Positions 43,242-50,642 of a DNA stretch of 64,000 nucleotides are shown here, piece after piece (within the stretch, counting starts at the first letter, position 1; each line of letters starts with the position of its first letter). The translations under genes were made by a program, and so were the position numbers. Source of the DNA: Hymenobacter terricola (GTDB taxonomy: Bacteria > Bacteroidota > Bacteroidia > Cytophagales > Hymenobacteraceae); the NCBI RefSeq assembly GCF_017921975.2, contig NZ_JAGEMO020000021.1:100605-164604 (forward strand), written 5' to 3'. The notes under the pieces were generated by a model. It was given only the letters and a program-made list of their open reading frames with translations. It searched no databases and had not been told where the DNA came from.

Positions 43242-43382
43242 GATACTTGAGTATTTACCAATAAAAGGCAAATAAAGACATTCTGCACTGCCGCGAGGCT
43301 TTCCGTTCGCAACCCCAAAACAACCCCACTCCCGCCTCGCTCGTCTAACCGGCTCCACTGTAGGGTGCGGGGTCGTACCCGG

Positions 43383-43457
43383 AGGGCTTGCCCCCGCCCG
43401 TCGTTGAACGGGCACGTTGTTTCGGCCCGAGCGGCGGGCGGGGGCAAGCCCCGCCCC
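43383..43457. repeat. GC-rich palindromic repeat (GGGCTTGCCCCCGCCC) before an ABC transporter gene
   Basis: GGGCTTGCCCCCGCCCG is inverted as CGGGCGGGGGCAAGCCCC about 50 bp later, enclosing an ACGGGCA-type palindrome. It ends about 18 bp upstream of the ABC transporter ATG. Confidence 0.8.
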
Positions 43458-43474
43458 TACACAACGCTTTTCCG

Positions 43475-45289
43475 ATGAGCCTCTGGCAAATTATCCAACG
43501 CCTGCTGCCGTTTGTGCGGCCCTACCGCCGCCTGGTGATTGCCACGCTGCTGCTCACGCTGGTGGGCTCGCTGGCCGCGCAGGTCAACCCCTTCGTGCTG
43601 CGCTATACCGTGGACACGGTGCAAGGGATGCTGGACAAGGGCCAGGGCCTGGCCGAGGGCTGGACGCTGCTGGCCTGGGTGAGCGGGCTGCTGCTGGGCA
43701 AGGAAATCATCAACACTTTCATCCAATTTGGGCAGAAATACTACGGCGAGAAAATCCGCATCCAGATTTCCGGCGTGCTGGCCCAAACGGCCGTGAGCAA
43801 GATTCTGAGTTACCAGCTCGGCTTCTTCTCCGACGACGGCAACCAGACCGGCAAGCTCCAGACCCGCATCGACCGGGGCGTGGAAAGCCTGATGAAGCTG
43901 GTGCAAAACTTCTTCATCGATATCATGCCGCTCTTCGCCAACGCCATCGTAGCGCTGGTGGTCATTTTCCTGAATAACAAGTGGGTGGGGCTGGTAGCGC
44001 TGGCCATTTTGCCGGTGTATTTCTGGCTCAGCTACGCGCAGGCCGCCAAATTGCAGGGCGTGCGGCGCGGCCTCCAGCGCCTGCGCGAGGAGAAAAACCA
44101 CGGCCTTATCAGCATCATCGACAGCATCGTGGTCATCAAAAGCTTCGTGCGCGAGCAGTACGAAGGCCAGAAGCAGGCCAGCGTGCAAAGCCGCCTCGAA
44201 GGCGCCCAGCTCCTAACCCGCAAAACCAACTTCCGCTTCGATGGCCTCAAAACCTTCGTCGAGCAGATTGGCGTGGTGGCCATCATCGTGCTCACGGCCT
44301 ACCTCGTGCTGGGCCGCCAGATTTCCATCGGGGCCATCATGTTCCACATCCTGCTGTTCAACAACGTGTCGGCGCCCATCCGGCAGCTGCACCGCATCTA
44401 CGACGAGATGAACGAGGCCCTCACCTACTCCGAAGGCTTCTTCGCCATCCTCGACGCCGACGACCAGACCGAGCGCCCCGGCCCGCTGGCCCCCGGCCCC
44501 GACCTGCGCGGCCAGTTCGAGCTGCGCCACGTGAACTTCACCTACCCCAGCGGCACGGCAGCATTGCACGACGTAAGCCTGACCATTCAGGCCGGCAAAA
44601 CCACCGCGCTGGTGGGCCTCAGCGGGGCGGGCAAAAGCACCATCATCAACCTGCTCTGCCAGTTCTACCGCCCCAACGGCGGCGAAATCCTGCTCGACGG
44701 CCATCCACTGGCCGAGTACGATACCTTCGCCCTGCGCCAGGAAATCGGCCTGGTGCTCCAGAAGAACCACATTTTCAAGGGCACCATCGAAGAAAATATC
44801 CGCTACGGCGACTTCACCGCCACCCAGGCCCAGATTGAAGCTGCCGCCAAGCAGGCCTACCTGCACGACCAGATTCTGGACCTGCCGCGCCAGTACGAGT
44901 CCGATGCCCAGCAGCTCAGCGGCGGCCAGCAGCAGCGCATCGCCATCGCCCGGCTCTTCCTCAAAAACCCGCCCATCATCTTCCTCGACGAGCCCACCGC
45001 CAGCCTCGACGCCATCGCCACCGAGCAAATCAAAAACTCGCTCGACGCCATCAAGCAGGGCCGCACGGTGGTCATCATCTCCCACAGCCTCGCCCAAATC
45101 GTGGATTCGGACTGCATCTACGTCATGAAAAAAGGCCACATGGTAGAAAGCGGCACCCACGACGAGCTCTACGATATGAAAGGCACCTACCGCGAGATTT
45201 TCGACGCCTCAGCCCGCAGCTTAAATATCGAGAAGCTGGCCAAAGCAATGGCCGATGACGGCGACGACGTACTGGATACGGCTTCGTGA
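43475..45289 (+). CDS. ABC transporter, fused permease and ATPase (MsbA-like exporter half)
   Basis: The start at 43475 (MSLWQIIQRLLPFVRPYRRL) gives 604 aa; the upstream in-frame ATG at 43388 is inside a repeat. Six transmembrane segments fill about residues 18-310, e.g. LVIATLLLTLVGSLAAQVNP and ALVVIFLNNKWVGLVALAIL. The nucleotide-binding domain has Walker A GLSGAGKSTI, Q-loop LVLQKNHIFKGTIEENIRYG, signature QLSGGQQQRIAIAR, Walker B PIIFLDEPTASLDA and the H-loop VVIISHSL. It is a homodimeric half-transporter; cargo may be lipid, peptide or drug and cannot be told. Confidence 0.94.
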   Translation: MSLWQIIQRLLPFVRPYRRLVIATLLLTLVGSLAAQVNPFVLRYTVDTVQGMLDKGQGLAEGWTLLAWVSGLLLGKEIINTFIQFGQKYYGEKIRIQISGVLAQTAVSKILSYQLGFFSDDGNQTGKLQTRIDRGVESLMKLVQNFFIDIMPLFANAIVALVVIFLNNKWVGLVALAILPVYFWLSYAQAAKLQGVRRGLQRLREEKNHGLISIIDSIVVIKSFVREQYEGQKQASVQSRLEGAQLLTRKTNFRFDGLKTFVEQIGVVAIIVLTAYLVLGRQISIGAIMFHILLFNNVSAPIRQLHRIYDEMNEALTYSEGFFAILDADDQTERPGPLAPGPDLRGQFELRHVNFTYPSGTAALHDVSLTIQAGKTTALVGLSGAGKSTIINLLCQFYRPNGGEILLDGHPLAEYDTFALRQEIGLVLQKNHIFKGTIEENIRYGDFTATQAQIEAAAKQAYLHDQILDLPRQYESDAQQLSGGQQQRIAIARLFLKNPPIIFLDEPTASLDAIATEQIKNSLDAIKQGRTVVIISHSLAQIVDSDCIYVMKKGHMVESGTHDELYDMKGTYREIFDASARSLNIEKLAKAMADDGDDVLDTAS

Positions 45290-45347
45290 AGGAAGATTAC
45301 ATTTGCTTCACCAAACTGGTATTTACAGGTTAAGATTATAAAATCCA

Positions 45348-45809
45348 ATGAAAATCCATTACGTTTTTTCCATAATAATAGCAGCTTGCACAGCTTGTAC
45401 ATCAGGCATTCCTAAAGCAAGTAATGGGTTCCCAGCAACATATTCCGGAGGGTCTGCAAAACCTAGATTCATCAATGTCAACTTGGAATTGGAAAGCGAA
45501 AATTCTTACACTTATTCGGAATTCGGAACCCCAAATTATTCTATTGAAGACTCAGGCACCTATACAATAAACGACACTACAATAATCCTAAACTCCTTGA
45601 ACACTTTGCAAAAGATAAAACGTCGCAAAGGAAAGATGATTGATGGGAGAAAAATTTCACTCGATGATTCTATCAATCATCAAAAACTATTTGTAAGGCA
45701 AAAATGCTCAATACATAAAGATGAAATTATTATTTGGAGTAGGGAAGCAGTCGCAAATGATGGCTTTGGGTTTTCCTTATATAATTACCATAAGCGCGAT
45801 GGCAGATAA
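45348..45809 (+). CDS. Hypothetical AT-rich lipoprotein (153 aa)
   Basis: MKIHYVFSIIIAACTACTSG is a lipoprotein-type signal, with AAC or TAC as possible lipobox. Beta-rich mature segments include NVNLELESENSYTYSEFGTP and SGTYTINDTTIILNSL, a pattern shared with many lipocalin-like small Bacteroidota lipoproteins. Codon use is markedly AT-rich, in contrast to the ABC transporter gene 58 bp upstream. Family not recognised. It is followed by a barstar gene. Confidence 0.7.
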   Translation: MKIHYVFSIIIAACTACTSGIPKASNGFPATYSGGSAKPRFINVNLELESENSYTYSEFGTPNYSIEDSGTYTINDTTIILNSLNTLQKIKRRKGKMIDGRKISLDDSINHQKLFVRQKCSIHKDEIIIWSREAVANDGFGFSLYNYHKRDGR

Positions 45810-45881
45810 CACCTTCGGTTTTCCTAGACTAATTCCCCTAAATTATTAGCGACAAAGTCACACTATTATTTACCCCGCCTC

Positions 45882-46148
45882 ATGACCATCGACCTCACCC
45901 ACGTCGACACCAAAGCGGCTTTTCACCACACCATGAAGCGCGAGCTACACTTCCCCGACTGGTACGGCGTGAGCTGGGACGCTTTTTGGGATGTCCTCAT
46001 CGCCGTGGTCGAAATGCCGGAGTGCGTGGTGTTGCTTCACTGGGAGCGTTTCGCCCAAACCTGCCCCAAAGACATGCTGATTCTGCGTCAGATTATCGCC
46101 GACTACCACCAGGAAAAGCCCGGTAAGCAACTACTGCTGGGCTCTTAA
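45882..46148 (+). CDS. Barstar family protein (ribonuclease inhibitor), no barnase nearby
   Basis: Barstar is the inhibitor of barnase-type RNases and often works as the immunity half of a toxin pair. The 88-aa product has the family pattern: an N-terminal beta strand (MTIDLTHVDTKAAFHHTM), then LHFPDWYGVSWDAFWDVLIA (family LxFPxxYGxxWDAxxD), then VVLLHWERFAQTCPKDM and a final helix. Length matches single-domain barstars. No RNase gene is within the window, so it is an orphan immunity protein or counters a toxin delivered by neighbours. It sits between an AT-rich lipoprotein and repeat DNA. Confidence 0.88.
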   Translation: MTIDLTHVDTKAAFHHTMKRELHFPDWYGVSWDAFWDVLIAVVEMPECVVLLHWERFAQTCPKDMLILRQIIADYHQEKPGKQLLLGS

Positions 46149-46168
46149 AAGCTTGCAGGCAGCCTGAG

Positions 46169-46259
46169 AGTAGCGCGGACTTTGTAGTTCGCGTCTCCAC
46201 GCCGTTTGAAAATTGTTCGGGTTTCCGCCGCAGACGCGGACTACAAAGTCCGCGCTACT
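46169..46259. repeat. Dispersed palindromic repeat, family C (GCGGACTTTGTAGT)
   Basis: AGTAGCGCGGACTTTGTAGT is inverted as ACTACAAAGTCCGCGCTACT at 46240-46259, with matching GCGTC/GACGC inner ends. A second, more divergent member lies at 51891-51968. Confidence 0.85.
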
Positions 46260-46379
46260 CACCGTGCGAATCGTTACATAGGGCCCGTAAATGCGTCCAT
46301 AGGCCTCGCAAATCCATCCGTATACCCCGCGCAAGTCTTCATAGGCCCCGCGAATCTCTTCATATAGCCTGCACGGACC
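46256..46379 (-). repeat. 21-bp tandem repeat (5-6 units)
   Basis: Units begin at 46277, 46298, 46319, 46340 and 46361, exactly 21 bp apart, with a weaker unit from 46256. The unit resembles CATAGGCCCCGCGAATCTCTT. Read on the minus strand the array gives a 7-residue peptide period (Y-E-E-I-R-G-A, Y-E-D-L-R-G-V, Y-G-W-I-C-E-A), but no convincing gene contains it. The remaining bases up to 46488 hold nothing I can identify. Confidence 0.8.
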
Positions 46380-46488
46380 CAAAGAGGCTGCACCGGCCCT
46401 TTTCGAGGCCTTTCAATAAAGCCCGACTATAACCCCCGCCAAGCCGGAATCGTTAGGAAACACTCCACATTCTCACTCTTTCCCCACA

Positions 46489-47290
46489 ATGGCAACCCAA
46501 CAAACTGCCCTCACCACGGGCGCCACCAGCGGCATCGGCCGCGAGCTGGCCAACTGCTTCGCGCAAGACAAGTACAACCTCGTCATCGTGGCCCGCGACC
46601 AGAACGAGCTGAACCAAACGGCTTCGGAGCTCAAGCAGCAGTTCGGCATCGAAGTCACCACCATCGCCAAAGACCTGTTCAAGCGCGAGGCCCCGTTTGA
46701 AGTCTACAACGAAAGCAAGGGCCTGCAAATTGACGCGCTGGTGAACGACGCCGGCCAGGGCCAGTACGGCACTTTCGACAGCACCGACATCAACCGCGAG
46801 TTGGATATTATTCAGCTCAACATTGGGGCCTATGTGGTGTTCACCAAGTTGTATCTGCAGGAATTTACGGCCCGGAATGAGGGCAAAATCCTGCTCGTGG
46901 GCAGCATCGCGGGCGAGCTGCCCGGCCCGCTGCAAGCCGTGTACCACGGCACCAAAGCCTTCGTAAACTCTTTCGCCGAGTCCATTTCAGGAGGAAAACA
47001 AGGACAGCAAGGTCACCATCACCAACCTGCTGCCGGGCCTGACGGATACTGACTTCATCAACAAAGCCGACATGACCCGCGCCAAAAATGTGGCCGAAGG
47101 CCAGGCCGCCCCCGCCGCCGGCGTGGCCCAGGACGGCTACAAAGCCCTGATGGCCGGCGAGCACCGCGTCATTTCCGGCTTCAAGAACAAGGCCCAGGTA
47201 ACGGCCAGCAACATCATCCCCAACGAGCTGGTGGCCGCCAACGTGCACAAGCAAAGCGCCCCCGTCAACGGCGACGAGCGCAGCAAATAG
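46489..47290 (+). pseudogene. SDR family oxidoreductase with single-base frameshift
   Basis: The first frame encodes an SDR: nucleotide-binding TGATSGIGRELA, NDAGQGQYG (NxAG motif, Asp for first Asn variant), Ser in VGSIAGELPGP and catalytic YHGTK. It then shifts after FAESI. The +1 frame continues QEENKDSKVTITNLLPGLTD and TDFINKADMTRAKNV to a stop at 47290. Removing one T from the TTT at 46985-46987 restores one frame of about 266 aa, normal for an SDR. Sequencing error or true inactivation cannot be told apart here. Upstream are palindromic and tandem repeats. Confidence 0.82.
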
Positions 47291-47328
47291 CTGCCGCAGT
47301 AGCACATTCGTCACGGTTTTCATCAAAG

Positions 47329-47355
47329 AGCCCGGCCGCTCTGGTCGGGCTTTTT
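47329..47355 (+). terminator. Terminator after the SDR
   Basis: GAGCCCGGCC and GGTCGGGCTTTTT form a hairpin with a T tract about 40 bp after the SDR stop. Confidence 0.78.
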
Positions 47356-47392
47356 GCGTGGCGGCAGCTTTACAAAGTCGCTTCAGTAGCGG

Positions 47393-48400
47393 CTAGGACT
47401 TGGGTTTTGCCTTCTCTGACTTGGGCTTGTTGGTGCCCGTTTTTCCGAAAAAAGCCGTGGGCCGGGCGGCCCGCACCTGCTCGTAGGCAATGCGCTGCAA
47501 GGCCACGGCGTTGGCCGGCGTGATGCCGAGCGTGGTGGCGGCCTGCTCGGCCGCGCCCAGCGTGCGTGGGTCGCGGCCCGTGATTTCGCCGAAGAGCACG
47601 CAGGCGTTCAGGTAGGCACCCCCATTGCTGGGGTGGTAATGGTCCTCGGCCCAGAGGTCGATTTTGCCGGGTTCGGGGGCGTACGGGTTGCGCTGGGCCA
47701 CGCCCGCCTGCACGGCATGCAGCCAGGCATCGCCGGCCGGGGCAATGCCGGCCAGGGCGGGGTTGAGCTGCTGGAAGCCATAGTAGGAGGCGTGCAGCTC
47801 CTGCGCCATCGAATCGAGCGGCAAGCCAGCGAAGGGCGTGCCGACTGGGTAGCAGAGGTCGGCACGGGGCCAGGTCTGGAACATGAACACGCGGGCGGCC
47901 GGGCTGGCCGTGTGCACGGCCTGCTCCAGCCGGGTGGCGTAGTCGCGGAACTGGTCGGGGTGGCCGCCGTGCCGCACGGGCAGCGCCCAGAGGCTGTGCT
48001 CCTGCAGCACCACGGTGTTCCAGCGCGGCTGCTGAATCACGGCCAGGGCGTGTTCGTAGTGGTATTGCAGCGGCTTGGCATTGATTTCCTCGAAATGCAC
48101 TTCGTAGTCAAGGCCGGCTTCTTCGGTGAACTGCTTGAAAATGCCGGGGATGCCGCCCCACACCACGGGCTCGCCGGTGGGGGTTTCGCAGCGGGGGCTG
48201 GTGCTGGGCAGGCCGTAGTTTTCGTCGGTGACGCGGGCCGCGTTGTAGGCCAGCACCGGCTGGTACTTGCCGTGAAAAAAGCTATTGCCGACAAACAGAA
48301 TGACGTTTGGGGCGGGGCGCGACCGGCCCAGTACCGGGGCGGCGCTCAGCCAAAGGGCCAGGGCAGCCAGTACCGGCAGTTTACAAAAATCTCGTGTCAC
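47393..48400 (-). CDS. Exported SGNH/GDSL-like protein (DUF4886-type)
   Basis: A signal peptide (FCKLPVLAALALWLSAAPVL... cut near GRS) precedes an SGNH-hydrolase-like domain. Block I is ILFVGNSFFHG with Ser, a central NTVVLQEHSLWALPV segment resembles block III, and DLWAEDHYHPSNGGAYLNA is block V with the Asp-x-x-His pair. The family is DUF4886-like; such proteins are annotated as putative esterases, but the substrate is not known. The C-terminus is Lys/Pro/Ser-rich (TNKPKSEKAKPKS). It is a single gene converging on the SDR. Confidence 0.8.
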   Translation of the reverse strand: MTRDFCKLPVLAALALWLSAAPVLGRSRPAPNVILFVGNSFFHGKYQPVLAYNAARVTDENYGLPSTSPRCETPTGEPVVWGGIPGIFKQFTEEAGLDYEVHFEEINAKPLQYHYEHALAVIQQPRWNTVVLQEHSLWALPVRHGGHPDQFRDYATRLEQAVHTASPAARVFMFQTWPRADLCYPVGTPFAGLPLDSMAQELHASYYGFQQLNPALAGIAPAGDAWLHAVQAGVAQRNPYAPEPGKIDLWAEDHYHPSNGGAYLNACVLFGEITGRDPRTLGAAEQAATTLGITPANAVALQRIAYEQVRAARPTAFFGKTGTNKPKSEKAKPKS

Positions 48401-48539
48401 AGGGCAATGGGAAGGAAATCGCAGAAACCCCGCAGCTGGGAAGAAGAGAGCAGCACAAAATCAATGATTCAGAAATTTGGGTATGCAATAACGCAATTTC
48501 CCAGGAAAGACGCTATCTAACCAGCAGAAACCACCAGTG

Positions 48540-49295
48540 CTACAGCAGCTTCTGCACCCAGCGCAGCGGCAGCCACTTCATCGCGCGGGCCATCAGGCCC
48601 CAGGGCCAGCCGGGAACGAAAGCCTGCACGGGCTCGCGCTCAATGGCCTTTACGAGGGCGCGGCAGCCGGTTTCGGTGTCCACCATGTAGGGCGTGCTCT
48701 TCACCCTGGCATTGATTTCGGAGCGGATGTAGCCGGGGTACATGATGCTGACTTTGATGGGCGAATTCAGCAAATCGGCCCGAATGCCTTCCGTAAGCGC
48801 CGACAGCCCAGCCTTGGTGGCCGCATAAGTAGTCTGCGCGCGCGGCATCCCGCGCATGGCCGCTACCGACGAAATTGTGACCAGATGCCCTGCATTCTGC
48901 GCCCGAAATACCTCCAGCGCCGCCTCGCACTGCGCCAGCGCGGCCACGAAATTGGTCTGGGCGGTTTGCAGGTTGGCGTGAAAGTAGCCGGTACCCAGCG
49001 ACGCGCCTTTGCCCATGCCCGCATTCACAATGATGCGGTCAAGCGTGCCCAAGTCAGTTTTGAAAGCCCGAAACACTTCGAATACCTGGTCGTGGTTGTT
49101 TACATCGAGGGCGCGCACGAAGACTTTGATGTTTGGATACGCGGCTTCCAGCTCAGCTTTCAGGGTGTCGAGGCGGTCGGTGCGCCGGGCGCAAAGGGCG
49201 AGATTGCGGCCCATGCGGGCGTATTCGCGGGCCATGCCCTCGCCCAGCCCCGAGCTGGCTCCGGTGATGAGGATGTTTTGGCGGATGGTGGTCAT
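48540..49295 (-). CDS. SDR family NAD(P)-dependent oxidoreductase
   Basis: A classical short-chain dehydrogenase of 251 aa. Cofactor loop ILITGASSGLGEGMAREYAR, Arg pair in LCARRTDRLDTLKAEL suggesting NADP, IIVNAGMGKG, catalytic Ser in VTISSVAAMRG, and YAATKAGLSALTEGIRADLL (YxxxK). The C-terminal tail WPWGLMARAMKWLPLRWVQKL is hydrophobic and may peripherally attach to membrane. It heads, on the minus strand, the downstream end of a block with acyl-CoA dehydrogenases, so lipid or fatty-acyl substrates are likely but unproven. Confidence 0.9.
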   Translation of the reverse strand: MTTIRQNILITGASSGLGEGMAREYARMGRNLALCARRTDRLDTLKAELEAAYPNIKVFVRALDVNNHDQVFEVFRAFKTDLGTLDRIIVNAGMGKGASLGTGYFHANLQTAQTNFVAALAQCEAALEVFRAQNAGHLVTISSVAAMRGMPRAQTTYAATKAGLSALTEGIRADLLNSPIKVSIMYPGYIRSEINARVKSTPYMVDTETGCRALVKAIEREPVQAFVPGWPWGLMARAMKWLPLRWVQKLL

Positions 49296-49318
49296 ACTAA
49301 GGAAAGTGGTTTGGTAAT

Positions 49319-49426
49319 GTAGGAACGCGCCATGGCGCGTTCGGCGGTGGCACAGCAGTTCTGGCGCAACGATTGAACGCGCCCCGTCTTAGCGCAACGA
49401 TTGAACGCGCCGTGGCGCGTTCCTAC
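49319..49426. repeat. Dispersed palindromic repeat, family D (GTAGGAACGCGCCATGGCGCG)
   Basis: GTAGGAACGCGCCATGGCGC at the left is inverted as GCGCCGTGGCGCGTTCCTAC at the right. A 20-bp direct repeat GCGCAACGATTGAACGCGCC occurs twice inside. The TAG stop of the phosphotransferase gene (49423-49425) lies in the right edge. Confidence 0.85.
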
Positions 49427-50496
49427 GGCCGCATGGCCCGGCGGCAGCGCCAGTGCAGGTAATGCACAAAAATCCAGAAGTTCCTGAAGGCCGGATTGCG
49501 GGTTTGCTTGTGGTGGTAGCGGAAGTAAATCTGCTGGGCGATGGCCGAGAGCCGGAACAGCCCATACACTTCGTAAAAGGCCCAATTCTCGGGTTGGAAG
49601 CCGGTTTTCTCGCAGTAGTAGGCCACCACTTCCTTGCGGGTGAGCATGCCGGGCAGGTGGGTGGGCTGGCGGCGGGTGGCCTGGGCCAGGAAGTCGTCGT
49701 CAGCCTGCACCCAGTAGGCCAGCAGGTTGCCCAGGTCCATCAGCGGGTCGCCGAGGGTGGCCAGCTCCCAATCCAGAACACCGAGGATGCGCGTGGGGTC
49801 CTCCGCATCCAGCACCACGTTATCAAACCGGAAATCGTTGTGCGTAATGCAGATGCGCTCCTGGCTGGGCTGGTGGGCTTCGAGCCAGGCCATGATGCGA
49901 CGGGCCCTGGGCACGTTCCAGGTGCGGGCCTGGGCGTAGCGCTTGCTCCAGCCGCTGATTTGGCGCTGGGTGTAGCCCACGCCGCTGCTTAACCCCACCA
50001 GCCCGGCCGCCTGGTAGTCGACTTGGTGCAGCTCAATGAGGGCGTCGAGCACGTTCAGGCAAAGCTGGCGCACGGTGGCGGGCGGCAAATCCAGCCCGCG
50101 CGGCAGGTTCTTGCGCGGGATGATGCCGGCCACGCGCTCCATCACGTAGAAATCAACCCCGATAAGGCTGGTGTTCTCGCAATAAGCCACCATCTCGGGC
50201 ACGTAAGGGAACACCGGTTTCAGGGCCTTTTGCACGCGGTATTCGCGGCCCATGTCGTGGGCCGATTTGGCCTTGGTGCCGGACGGCGGGCGGCGCAGGA
50301 TGAGGTCGGCGTTGTCGTATTCGAGGCGATACGTCCAGTTGGAAGCCCCGCCGGCGTACTGCGTCACGCGCGGCAGCCCGCGCAGCTCCGGCCGCTGCTG
50401 TTTCAGCCAGGCATCCACGGCGGCGGCGTCCAGCTCTTCGCCCGGGCGCAGCGGACCGGCGGTATCGAGAAGGCGGGGGGCGGGTTCGGGAGGCAT
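49423..50496 (-). CDS. Phosphotransferase (APH) family protein, ACAD10/11-associated type
   Basis: The kinase-like protein (357 aa) belongs to the aminoglycoside-phosphotransferase fold group that in many bacteria is genomically linked to acyl-CoA dehydrogenases and that forms the kinase half of ACAD10/11, which handle 4-hydroxy acyl-CoAs. Motifs are RVTQYAGGASNWTYRLEY, the catalytic loop CITHNDFRFDNVVLDA, and metal Asp in LGVLDWELATLGDPLMDLG. The start at 50496 (MPPEPAPRLLDTAGPLRPGE) is preferred. An acyl-CoA dehydrogenase gene lies just upstream across a family A repeat, consistent with that pairing. Confidence 0.9.
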   Translation of the reverse strand: MPPEPAPRLLDTAGPLRPGEELDAAAVDAWLKQQRPELRGLPRVTQYAGGASNWTYRLEYDNADLILRRPPSGTKAKSAHDMGREYRVQKALKPVFPYVPEMVAYCENTSLIGVDFYVMERVAGIIPRKNLPRGLDLPPATVRQLCLNVLDALIELHQVDYQAAGLVGLSSGVGYTQRQISGWSKRYAQARTWNVPRARRIMAWLEAHQPSQERICITHNDFRFDNVVLDAEDPTRILGVLDWELATLGDPLMDLGNLLAYWVQADDDFLAQATRRQPTHLPGMLTRKEVVAYYCEKTGFQPENWAFYEVYGLFRLSAIAQQIYFRYHHKQTRNPAFRNFWIFVHYLHWRCRRAMRP

Positions 50497-50529
50497 GGAG
50501 AAATTTGAGTTAATCCTGAAAAGAGCATT

Positions 50530-50631
50530 AAGAACGGTCATACTGAGCTTGCCGAAGCATCTCTACTGCTTCGTTTAACGGTTCAGGCGAAGCGGGAGAG
50601 ATGCTTCGGCAAGCTCAGTATGACCGTTCTT
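50530..50631. repeat. Dispersed palindromic repeat, family A
   Basis: Arms of 35 bp (50530-50564 and 50597-50631) are perfect inverse copies: AAGAACGGTCATACTGAGCT..., including CCGAAGCATCTCT. The loop contains a shorter CTTCG/CGAAG pair. Confidence 0.92.
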
Positions 50632-50642
50632 TTGTCATCATT

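Noticed and set aside
46169..46259. Possible transposon end or attachment site
   Set aside because: There is no integrase or transposase in the window and no target duplication; it fits a dispersed palindromic repeat with another copy at 51891.
46131..46382. Minus-strand ORF of 83 codons covering the 21-bp repeat
   Set aside because: Only the repeat gives it pattern; the rest is palindromic repeat DNA and overlaps the barstar 3' end, so it is reported as a repeat and not as a gene.
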